DNA from: an uncultured Bacteroidaceae bacterium
GTDB lineage: Bacteria; Bacteroidota; Bacteroidia; Bacteroidales; Bacteroidaceae
Direction of reading: 5' to 3'
NCBI GenBank assembly: GCA_905235575.1
Contig: CAJOLZ010000004.1
Location: 29,364 to 93,363 of the forward strand
Length of the DNA: 64,000 nucleotides
Below the pieces are notes generated by a model, which worked only from the letters and a program-made list of their open reading frames with translations, was not told the origin of the DNA and did no database searches. Shown in pieces: positions 30,120 to 37,837 of this stretch; within the stretch, counting starts at the first letter, position 1; every line of letters begins with the position of its first letter. Position numbers and translations under genes: made by a program.

Positions 30120-30197
30120 TATAAAAAGGGCGAGTCGCCCCGCCCTGGATGTTTTCACAACGGAATAATCCTTATTGTGAATTGCTTTCAAATTCGT
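30120..30197 (-). ncRNA. tracrRNA of the type II-C CRISPR system
   Basis: On the minus strand, the anti-repeat at 30174-30199 complements the first 25 nt of the crRNA-strand repeat with a one-base bulge. It runs directly into ACAATAAGGATTATTCCG, which resembles the known II-C tracrRNA layout in Neisseria (anti-repeat ending ACAAUAAGG). A terminator hairpin (GGGCG, ACT, CGCCC) and TTTTT end it near 30122. A promoter lies at 30202-30232. Confidence 0.88.
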
Positions 30198-30201
30198 ACT
30201 G

Positions 30202-30232
30202 CAAAAGTACATATAAATAATGTATAAACAAA
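30202..30232 (-). promoter_or_regulatory. Promoter of tracrRNA
   Basis: Minus-strand TTTG (30229-30232), a 19-bp spacer, TACTTTTG (30202-30209). It is a full match to the Bacteroidetes consensus and faces away from cas9. Confidence 0.8.
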
Positions 30233-30249
30233 AAGAACGGAGGTGAAAA

Positions 30250-33200
30250 ATGAAAAATATCTTAGGATTGGATCTGGGGACAAACAGTATTGGATGGGCT
30301 TTAGTATCGTGTGACGAGGAAGGCAAATATCTCCCAGGCATACGAATGGGAAGCCGCATCATTCCCATGACACAAGACGTGCTGACAGATTTTGACAAAG
30401 GAGTCACAAAATCACCGACGAGTGAAAGAACCTCATTCCGCAGCATACGACGGATAAGAGAGCGGTGTCTGTTGCGTCGCGAACGCCTTTTCCGTGTACT
30501 TCACACGCTCGGCTTCCTTCCAGAATACTTCAGCAATCAGATTGGCTGGGACCGCACGCAAAATGCAACCTATGGGAAATTCATCAACCATGCAGAGCCT
30601 CAGATTGCATGGAGACGCAATGAAGAGGGGAGAATGGAGTTCCTTTTCATGAAATCGTTCGAGGAAATGCTGGATGATTTCAAGGCGAATCAACCGCAAA
30701 TAGTTGAAAACGGGAAGAAAATACCATTGGATTGGACGCTGTACTACCTGCGAAAGAAAGCGCTTCGCTACCCCATCAGCAAAGAGGAACTCGCATGGGT
30801 GCTTCTCAGCTTCAACCAGAAGAGAGGATACTACCAAATGCGAGGTGAAGAGGAGGAGCAGGAAGATAAGAAGAAGGATAAGCTGGAGGAATATTGCAAA
30901 CTGAAAATCGTCCGTGTAGAAGCAACCAACGAGAAGAAAGGAGATGCCACATGGTATAATCTGTATCTGGAGAATGGATGGATATATCATCGCCCTAGCC
31001 GTATTCCTCTTAACGACTGGGAAGGTAAAATCAAGGAATTCATTGTCACCACCGATATAGAAGAAGACGGAACTCCCAAACTTAATAAGAACGGAGAAGT
31101 TAAACGCTCCTTCCGCGCGCCTAACGAAAATGATTGGGGGCTGCAAAAGATACGTACCGAGCGCGACATAGAATCATCGGGCAAAAGAGTCGGAGAATAT
31201 ATCTATGATACGCTACTCGCAAATCCTAGCGAGAAAATGCGTGGAAAACTTGTCCGGACCATTGAGCGCGAGTTTTATCAGGAAGAACTGCGTGCAATAC
31301 TGAGGAAACAATGCGAATTTATTCCGGAACTGACAGACCAGAGTAAGTTGGAGGAATGCATCACCGAACTGTACCCTAGTAACATGGCGCACAGGGATAG
31401 TCTCCTAAGACACGACATGACATATCTCCTTGTAGAGGATATAATCTTTTACCAACGGATGTTAAAGAGTAAAAAGTCGCTCATTGACAACTGCCCGATG
31501 GAGCACTACGAATACGTCGACAAAGAAACCGGAGAGATAAAGATACAGCCCATCAAGTGTGCAGCAAAGAGTAACCCATACTTTCAGGAATTCCGAATCT
31601 GGCAATTCATCCAGAATCTGCGCCTCATAGACAGAACTGGATTATACGAGAATGATGTTACTGCAAATTATCTTTCATCGGAAGATGATTATGCAAGACT
31701 TTACCTGTGGCTGAACGACCAGGAAAAGATTACTCAGGACAAACTGCTCGGCGAGTTCTTCAAGATAAAGAAGCCGAAAGGAAAAGGAACACACTTTCCA
31801 ATTCGTTGGAACTATGTGGAAGAAAAAGAATATCCTTGCAATACCACGCGCAGTGCGATGCTCAAGGCTTTAGAAAAAGCCGGGGTCGCCCCCTCCCTCA
31901 TAGATGACAGGAACGAAGAATATCGACTGTGGCATATGCTTTACTCGATAGATGACAGAAATGTATTGCGAAAAGCGCTCGAATCTTACCGCAACGAAAG
32001 GCTGAATGCAGAAGACAGCAGGAAGCTGGAGCTGCCAGGAAGTTTCGTCGAAGAGTTCCTGCATATCAAACATTTCAATAGAGAGTATGCAGCATATAGC
32101 GAAAAGACCATCAAACGTCTGCTTCCATTGCTACGTTGTGGTCATCTTTGGAATATAGATGCCATTGACAAGAAAACGACTACAAACATACAAAGGTTTA
32201 TCGAAGGAGAGATTGACGAACAAGTATCGGAAAGGATACGTCGCACGGGAATAAAGCTTGAGACCATTCAAGATTTCCATCACCTGCCTTTATGGATTGC
32301 AAGCTATATTGTTTATGGAAGGCATGCAGAAAGTAACGAGACAGACAAATGGAAGACCCCGGCACAATTAATGGCATTCATAAATGGATTCCGCCAACAT
32401 TCCATGCGAAACCCTATCGTAGAACAATGTATTCTGGAGACTCTGCGCACCGTTCATGATGTATGGAAAGAGGTCGGGCACATTGACGAGATCCACGTAG
32501 AAATGGGACGAAGCATGAAGAGTACAGCCGACCAGCGGAAACGGATGTCCGAGCAGATACAACAGAATGAGAATACAAACATTCGCATCAGACAATTGCT
32601 ACAAGAACTGAAAAATGACGGAGAAATCGAAGATGTACGTCCATACTCGCCAATGCAGCAAGATATACTACGCATTTATGAAGAAGGTGCTCTAAACAAG
32701 CTGACCAAAGAAGATCGCGAGTATGACGAAATAAAACGGATTTCTCAATCTGCATCGCCAACAGCCAACGAGATAAGCCGATACAAACTGTGGCTCGACC
32801 AGAAATACTGTTCTCCTTACACAGGCCGCCCCATACCTCTTGGCAAACTCTTTACCACAGCATACCAAATTGAGCACATTATTCCCAAAGCAAGATTCTT
32901 TGACGACTCGTTCTCAAACAAGATTATTTGTGAGTCTGAGGTAAATCAGCTGAAGACAAATCTTTTAGGACTGGAGTTTATCAAAAAACACGGAGGCCAA
33001 ATCGTATACTGTACCACTCTCGGCAATGTTACAATCCTGAAAGAGGAAGAATATAAGAAATTTGTCAGCGAACTATACGCCCACAATGTGGTGAAGAAGA
33101 AGAAACTTCTCATGGAGGATATCCCTGAAGAATTTATTCAACGACAGATGAACGATACACGATACATTAGTCGTGCCATTATAGCCCTACTGTCAAACAT

Positions 33201-34749
33201 CGTACGGACCGATGACGAAAAGGAGAGTACATCCAAATATGTAATTCCTTGCACAGGAGGAATTACAGACCGACTGAAGAAAGATTGGGGATTGAATGAC
33301 GTATGGAATCATATCGTCTATCCTCGTTTTCAGCGCATGAACGAGATTACCGGTACGGATTTGTTCGGACACTGGGAAAACAAAGAAGGAAAACGTGTCT
33401 TTCAAACGGACATTCCTCTGGGACTTCGACGAGGTTTTAGCAAAAAACGTATTGACCACCGCCATCACGCCATGGATGCTCTGGCTATCGCATGTGCCAG
33501 TCGACAAATCATCTCGTATCTGAACAACGAAAGTGCTCGTGACACCGAACGTCGTCACGACTTGCGAATGAAGCTGTGCGGAAAAGGACAAATACTTTTC
33601 AAACCATGGGATACGTTCACTCAAGATGCTGAGAAAGCATTACAGAACATTGTGGTCAGTTTCAAGAACTACGTACGAGTAATCAACAAGGCCAGCAACT
33701 ACTATCAGCACTTCGACGCGAATGGGCAGAAAGTGATAAGCCCACAGGAAGGACACGAACAGTGGGCCATCCGCAAACCCCTACACAAGGAGACCATCTA
33801 TGGCCTGGTAAACTTAAAGCGTGAAAAGGAAGTCACGTTTGCAAAAGCTATGGAAACTCCGGAAATGATTGTAGATAAGAATCTGCGAAAGGCAATACTG
33901 GCTCAGATGGCCGCAGGAAAGACTGCAAAGAAAATCATTCAGCATTATAAAGACCTTCTATATACATTTGAAGGGAAGAATGTACAGAAAGTAGAAATAT
34001 ACTACTTTACAAATGATGTTTCCCCCATGGTTGCGACGCGCAAGCCTTTAGATGCCACCTTCGATGAAAAGAAGATAAAAGATATTACCGATACAGGCAT
34101 TCAGAAGATTCTTCTCAATTATCTGAAGGCACGAGGCGGAGATCCCCAGGTTGCCTTCTCACCCGAAGGCATTCAACAACTGAACAAGGATATTATCCAA
34201 TACAATGATGGAAAGAAGCATCAACCCATCCTGCGAGTGAGAATCTCAGAGACAAAGGGAGAGAAATTTGCTGTAGGACAGACTGGTTGCAATCCCCGAA
34301 AATTTGTCGAAGCCCAGAAAGGAACAAATCTCTATTTCGGCATCTATGTAGACGAAAATGGCAACCGCACATATGATACCATCCCGCTGAACATCGTCAT
34401 AGAAAGGTTGAAACAAGGGCTGCCTCCTGTCCCAGAAACCGACGAAAAAGGGAACCGTCTGCTCTTCTCGCTCTCACCCAATGATTTGGTATATGTGCCT
34501 ACAGAAGAAGAACAAGAAAGGCCTGATGTTAATATCGACATCGATAGGATATACAAGATGGTAAGCTCAACTGGGAATCGGAGTTTCTTCATTAAACATA
34601 ACGTAGCCACATCCATAGTAGATAAACAGGAGTTTACATCTCTGAACAAAATGGAACGTCCCATCTGCGACGGAGAGCTGATGATAAAGAACATATGCTG
34701 GAAATTAGAAGTGGATAGATTAGGGAAGATAATCAAAATTATCCGATAA
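30250..34749 (+). CDS. cas9: CRISPR-associated endonuclease Cas9, type II-C
   Basis: A 1,499-residue RNA-guided DNA endonuclease. RuvC-I is LGLDLGTNSIGWALV (Asp8). An arginine-rich bridge helix follows (SFRSIRRIRERCLLRRERLF). RuvC-II is IDEIHVEMGRSMK near residue 750. HNH is YQIEHIIPKARFFDDSFSNK near 872. RuvC-III is IDHRHHAMDALAIAC near 1068. All catalytic residues appear present. It is long for II-C but in the range of Bacteroidetes members. Base composition is clearly more AT-rich than flanking genes, consistent with transfer. AGGAGG-like AACGGAGG precedes the ATG. cas1 follows after 3 nt. Confidence 0.98.
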   Translation: MKNILGLDLGTNSIGWALVSCDEEGKYLPGIRMGSRIIPMTQDVLTDFDKGVTKSPTSERTSFRSIRRIRERCLLRRERLFRVLHTLGFLPEYFSNQIGWDRTQNATYGKFINHAEPQIAWRRNEEGRMEFLFMKSFEEMLDDFKANQPQIVENGKKIPLDWTLYYLRKKALRYPISKEELAWVLLSFNQKRGYYQMRGEEEEQEDKKKDKLEEYCKLKIVRVEATNEKKGDATWYNLYLENGWIYHRPSRIPLNDWEGKIKEFIVTTDIEEDGTPKLNKNGEVKRSFRAPNENDWGLQKIRTERDIESSGKRVGEYIYDTLLANPSEKMRGKLVRTIEREFYQEELRAILRKQCEFIPELTDQSKLEECITELYPSNMAHRDSLLRHDMTYLLVEDIIFYQRMLKSKKSLIDNCPMEHYEYVDKETGEIKIQPIKCAAKSNPYFQEFRIWQFIQNLRLIDRTGLYENDVTANYLSSEDDYARLYLWLNDQEKITQDKLLGEFFKIKKPKGKGTHFPIRWNYVEEKEYPCNTTRSAMLKALEKAGVAPSLIDDRNEEYRLWHMLYSIDDRNVLRKALESYRNERLNAEDSRKLELPGSFVEEFLHIKHFNREYAAYSEKTIKRLLPLLRCGHLWNIDAIDKKTTTNIQRFIEGEIDEQVSERIRRTGIKLETIQDFHHLPLWIASYIVYGRHAESNETDKWKTPAQLMAFINGFRQHSMRNPIVEQCILETLRTVHDVWKEVGHIDEIHVEMGRSMKSTADQRKRMSEQIQQNENTNIRIRQLLQELKNDGEIEDVRPYSPMQQDILRIYEEGALNKLTKEDREYDEIKRISQSASPTANEISRYKLWLDQKYCSPYTGRPIPLGKLFTTAYQIEHIIPKARFFDDSFSNKIICESEVNQLKTNLLGLEFIKKHGGQIVYCTTLGNVTILKEEEYKKFVSELYAHNVVKKKKLLMEDIPEEFIQRQMNDTRYISRAIIALLSNIVRTDDEKESTSKYVIPCTGGITDRLKKDWGLNDVWNHIVYPRFQRMNEITGTDLFGHWENKEGKRVFQTDIPLGLRRGFSKKRIDHRHHAMDALAIACASRQIISYLNNESARDTERRHDLRMKLCGKGQILFKPWDTFTQDAEKALQNIVVSFKNYVRVINKASNYYQHFDANGQKVISPQEGHEQWAIRKPLHKETIYGLVNLKREKEVTFAKAMETPEMIVDKNLRKAILAQMAAGKTAKKIIQHYKDLLYTFEGKNVQKVEIYYFTNDVSPMVATRKPLDATFDEKKIKDITDTGIQKILLNYLKARGGDPQVAFSPEGIQQLNKDIIQYNDGKKHQPILRVRISETKGEKFAVGQTGCNPRKFVEAQKGTNLYFGIYVDENGNRTYDTIPLNIVIERLKQGLPPVPETDEKGNRLLFSLSPNDLVYVPTEEEQERPDVNIDIDRIYKMVSSTGNRSFFIKHNVATSIVDKQEFTSLNKMERPICDGELMIKNICWKLEVDRLGKIIKIIR

Positions 34750-34752
34750 CTC

Positions 34753-35694
34753 ATGATTAAGAAAACTCTCTGCTTTAGCAACCCTGCTTATCTGAGCCTG
34801 CGCGACGCACAGTTGGTGATACACCTACCCGAAGTGCAGAGTAACCCATCACTGCCACTCGCCTTCAAGAAAGAGGCTGAGCGCACAATTCCCATAGAAG
34901 ACATCGGTGTTGTGGTGTTGGACAATAAACGCATTACCGTTACCACCGGCGTCTTGGATGCGCTGCTGGAGAATAATGCAGCCATCGTTACATGCGACAG
35001 TCGCAGTATGCCAGTCGGTTTGTTGCTGCCTTTGAACGGGAATACAATCCAAAACGAGCGTTTCCGCGACCAGCTGGATGCCAGCCTGCCGCTGAAAAAG
35101 CAACTATGGCAACAGACTGTCAAACAGAAAATCCTAAACCAACGTGCCGTCCTCGCCACACACACTTCGGCCATAACAGACTGCATGCTGAAATGGGCTT
35201 CGGACGTGCGGAGCGGAGACCCCGACAATATGGAAGCACGAGCCGCAGCCTACTATTGGCGAAACATATTCCCCCACCATCCCAATTTCGTCAGAGGCCG
35301 CGAAGGAGATGCGCCCAACAATCTGCTGAACTATGGTTATGCCATCCTACGAGCCGTCATCGCCCGTTCGCTGGTAGGTAGTGGTCTGCTGCCCACACTG
35401 GGCATACATCATCACAACCGCTACAACGCCTACTGTCTGGCCGACGATGTCATGGAGCCATATCGGCCATACGTGGACGAGCTGGTCATAAAGATAATGA
35501 ATGACACCACCGACTATTCCGAACTGACACGCGAGATAAAGCAGCAGTTGCTCGTCATACCCACTCTCGATGCTCTCATCGATAAGCAGCGACGTCCACT
35601 GATGATAGCGGCACAGCAAACTACGGCTTCACTCTACAAATGTTTCAGTGGCGAGACACGCAAAGTCCTCTATCCTGAACTGTCAGATGAATGA
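34753..35694 (+). CDS. cas1: CRISPR integrase Cas1, type II
   Basis: A 313-residue metal-dependent integrase that inserts new spacers with Cas2. The fold is recognisable from GVVVLDNKRITVTTGVLDAL, MEARAAAYYWRNIF (Glu ligand), GYAILRAVIARSLVGSGLLP and LGIHHHNRYNAYCLADDVME (His and Asp ligands). It begins 3 nt after cas9 and overlaps cas2 by 4 nt, as in II-C operons. No csn2 or cas4 is present. Confidence 0.97.
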   Translation: MIKKTLCFSNPAYLSLRDAQLVIHLPEVQSNPSLPLAFKKEAERTIPIEDIGVVVLDNKRITVTTGVLDALLENNAAIVTCDSRSMPVGLLLPLNGNTIQNERFRDQLDASLPLKKQLWQQTVKQKILNQRAVLATHTSAITDCMLKWASDVRSGDPDNMEARAAAYYWRNIFPHHPNFVRGREGDAPNNLLNYGYAILRAVIARSLVGSGLLPTLGIHHHNRYNAYCLADDVMEPYRPYVDELVIKIMNDTTDYSELTREIKQQLLVIPTLDALIDKQRRPLMIAAQQTTASLYKCFSGETRKVLYPELSDE

Positions 35695-36038
35695 GTTGCA
35701 TCGACCTTTCACGTTTCAGCGAATACAGGATTATGTGGCTATTGGTTTTCTTCGACCTTCCGACAGAAACAAAGAAAGACAAAAAAGCATATACCGACTT
35801 TCGCAAGAAACTCATACAAGACGGATTCACCATGTTCCAGTTCTCTATATATGTACGGCACTGTGCCAGCAAAGAGAACATGGATGTGCACGTAAAACGA
35901 ATAAAATCGTTTCTGCCCGAATACGGAAAAGTGGGATTACTGGGAATTACAGACAAACAGTTCGGCAGTATTGAGCTATTCTATGGTGAAAAAGCGCAGA
36001 AGCCGACCCCACCAAGTCTTCAGTTAGAACTATTCTGA
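35691..36038 (+). CDS. cas2: CRISPR adaptation protein Cas2
   Basis: A 115-residue ferredoxin-fold partner of Cas1. It contains RIMWLLVFFDLPTETKKDKK, where Asp follows strand 1, and YVRHCASKENMDVHVKRIK. The start at 35691 (ATGA overlap with cas1) keeps the N-terminal FSEYRIM often seen in Bacteroidetes Cas2. It is the last cas gene; a bidirectional terminator follows at 36046. Confidence 0.96.
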   Translation: MSCIDLSRFSEYRIMWLLVFFDLPTETKKDKKAYTDFRKKLIQDGFTMFQFSIYVRHCASKENMDVHVKRIKSFLPEYGKVGLLGITDKQFGSIELFYGEKAQKPTPPSLQLELF

Positions 36039-36045
36039 CAAACAA

Positions 36046-36071
36046 AGAATCCAGCCCGCAGACTGGATTCT
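36046..36071. terminator. Bidirectional terminator between cas2 and the CRISPR array
   Basis: A 9-bp perfect stem (AGAATCCAG with CTGGATTCT) and an 8-nt loop. T-rich sequence follows on both strands. It can end the cas mRNA and crRNA transcripts approaching from the array. Confidence 0.75.
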
Positions 36072-36148
36072 TCATTTGTCATAGTGCATTTTTTCTTTTC
36101 TGTAAGAATGTCATAAACCACTGAAACTCAAGCAATTTTGTTGGGTCG

Positions 36149-36898
36149 GGTGTCTATGACGCTACAAAGATACGAATTTTGAAAGCAATTCACAACATGA
36201 CAGCCGCAGCGGTGGCACACCAACCAGGTGTCTATGACGCTACAAAGATACGAATTTTGAAAGCAATTCACAACCCAGATAACTTAATAGATTTATAAGC
36301 ATAAGGTGTCTATGACGCTACAAAGATACGAATTTTGAAAGCAATTCACAACTATGACTGATTACTTCCCGCACTCATGTGCGGTGTCTATGACGCTACA
36401 AAGATACGAATTTTGAAAGCAATTCACAACAACTCCGGAGAAACCTCGATTGTCGAACCCGGTGTCTATGACGCTACAAAGATACGAATTTTGAAAGCAA
36501 TTCACAACTATTGTCGAGAAGTCGTGAACCGACGGTCTGGTGTCTATGACGCTACAAAGATACGAATTTTGAAAGCAATTCACAACCGAAGTAGCCGATG
36601 CCGATGAAACGCTCGCGGTGTCTATGACGCTACAAAGATACGAATTTTGAAAGCAATTCACAACACGGTCACCACGCTTACAAATGATCATCTTGGTGTC
36701 TATGACGCTACAAAGATACAAATTTTGAAAGCAATTCACAACCTGACGGGGACGGAGTGGTTCGTCAGCATGGGTGTCTATGACGCTACAAAGATACGAA
36801 TTTTGAAAGCAATTCACAACCACGGATTGCGTCAAGCAACTTTAGGCTTAGGTGTCTATGACGCTACAAATATACAACTTTTGAGAATGTTTCACAAA
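36149..36898 (-). CRISPR. Type II-C CRISPR array, 10 repeats and 9 spacers
   Basis: Repeats are 48 nt and start every 78 nt from 36149 to 36851; all nine spacers are exactly 30 nt. In crRNA orientation (minus strand, set by the tracrRNA anti-repeat) each repeat begins GTTGTGAATTGCTTTCAAAA and ends GCGTCATAGACACC. Repeats 36149-36820 are identical except one substitution at 36695-36742. The repeat at 36851-36898 is strongly degenerate in its tracr-pairing part. Each repeat carries TTG, 20 bp, TATCTTTG, a promoter for the next spacer. No spacer matches the rest of the window by eye. Confidence 0.98.
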
Positions 36899-36913
36899 TG
36901 AGTGGGGGAAAAA

Positions 36914-36996
36914 CACACCACGCTTCTGCGTCCGACGCACCGTGGTGCGACAGCCTGCGCAGCGTGGTGCGACACGCGTCGCACCACAGTGCGTTT
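36914..36996 (+). repeat. Modular hairpin element (family A), copy 6; right boundary of CRISPR-Cas island
   Basis: Near-identical to copy 5 (three differences over 36911-36996). It lies 15 bp beyond the last, degenerate CRISPR repeat. It is followed by GGAG rather than a fourth T. Confidence 0.9.
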
Positions 36997-37025
36997 GGAG
37001 ACGAACCGCAGCAAGCGGAGAAACG

Positions 37026-37062
37026 GCAGAAGGCTCACCTCGATTGGAGATGAGCCTTCTGC
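37026..37062 (-). terminator. Terminator of the FKBP gene
   Basis: A 12-bp stem (GCAGAAGGCTCA with TGAGCCTTCTGC), extended by further pairs around the loop, lies about 40 bp beyond the stop of the minus-strand gene. The T-tract is weak. Confidence 0.6.
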
Positions 37063-37104
37063 TATGGTTTTGTAATGGGGACGATTCCTGAATGCGGGGC
37101 CGCG

Positions 37105-37803
37105 CTACTTCCAGACGGGGATGGTCTCTCCGGCGCGATAGATGGCCGAGAGTGTGAGTCGGAAGAGGAGCGTGCTGTAGGGGGGGATGGCTGTCTGTTC
37201 GTTGTCGCCATATCCCAGTTGAGAGGGTATGTAGACCAGCCAGTCGTCGCCGCGCACCATGTATTGGAGGGCGGTGGCATATCCTTCGATGGTGTTGGCC
37301 ACCTCCATCAGCTGGGGCAGTGCGGTCTGCGGGTCGTAATCGCCGTAGTAAGTCTGGGTGAAGACGGCCATGCGTGGTTCTTTCTCACCGCGTTCGTTGA
37401 GATATTCGGTCTGCATGGTCCATCCGCGGAAACTCAGTCTCACGCGGTCGGTGAAGGCCGGCGAGATGGTGTCGGATGGCAGTTTTTCGGCACGGGGGAG
37501 GATGCGCACACAGATGCTGTCGGTGAGGGGTCCAACGACGTCGGCGCTGCGCAGCAGACTTTTATACATGCGCCACTCGCAATGGTCTTCCCACTTATCG
37601 CCGTATATTGCCTTGGCTTCTGCTATGGCTGTACGGGCGGTGTCGGCCACTTGCTGGAACCAGACGGTGTTGCGCGAGGGCCATTTGTAGTAGGGGTCCC
37701 ACTCGTCGTCGTTCTCCGAGCAGGAGGTGAGCCCGCTCAGGAGTGCTCCCATGATGGGGAGTGCGATCAGTGTACGAAACAGTTTCTTGGCCATACTTCT
37801 CAT
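37105..37803 (-). CDS. FKBP-type peptidyl-prolyl isomerase lipoprotein
   Basis: A 232-residue lipoprotein (lipobox GLTSC near residue 28; the start may instead be the Met at 37794). The C-terminal third reads as an FKBP fold: DRVRLSFRGWTM, ATALQYMVRGDDWLVYIPSQ then LGYGD, and YSTLLFRLTLSAI. The N-terminal part (WDPYYKWPSRNTVWFQQVAD) is common in Bacteroidetes versions. It probably assists folding of exported proteins. It lies 34 nt downstream of glyS on the same strand. Confidence 0.82.
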   Translation of the reverse strand: MRSMAKKLFRTLIALPIMGALLSGLTSCSENDDEWDPYYKWPSRNTVWFQQVADTARTAIAEAKAIYGDKWEDHCEWRMYKSLLRSADVVGPLTDSICVRILPRAEKLPSDTISPAFTDRVRLSFRGWTMQTEYLNERGEKEPRMAVFTQTYYGDYDPQTALPQLMEVANTIEGYATALQYMVRGDDWLVYIPSQLGYGDNEQTAIPPYSTLLFRLTLSAIYRAGETIPVWK

Positions 37804-37837
37804 GTTACTATTGTTTTTCCAATCCCCTTTTCGGGTT

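Noticed and set aside
32490..33500. Possible loss of Cas9 nuclease residues (dead Cas9)
   Set aside because: RuvC Asp, Glu and His-Asp positions and the HNH His are all visible.
36362..36835. Open frames with repeated VVNCFQNSYLCSVIDT motif
   Set aside because: They are translations of the CRISPR repeats and spacers, not a repeat protein.
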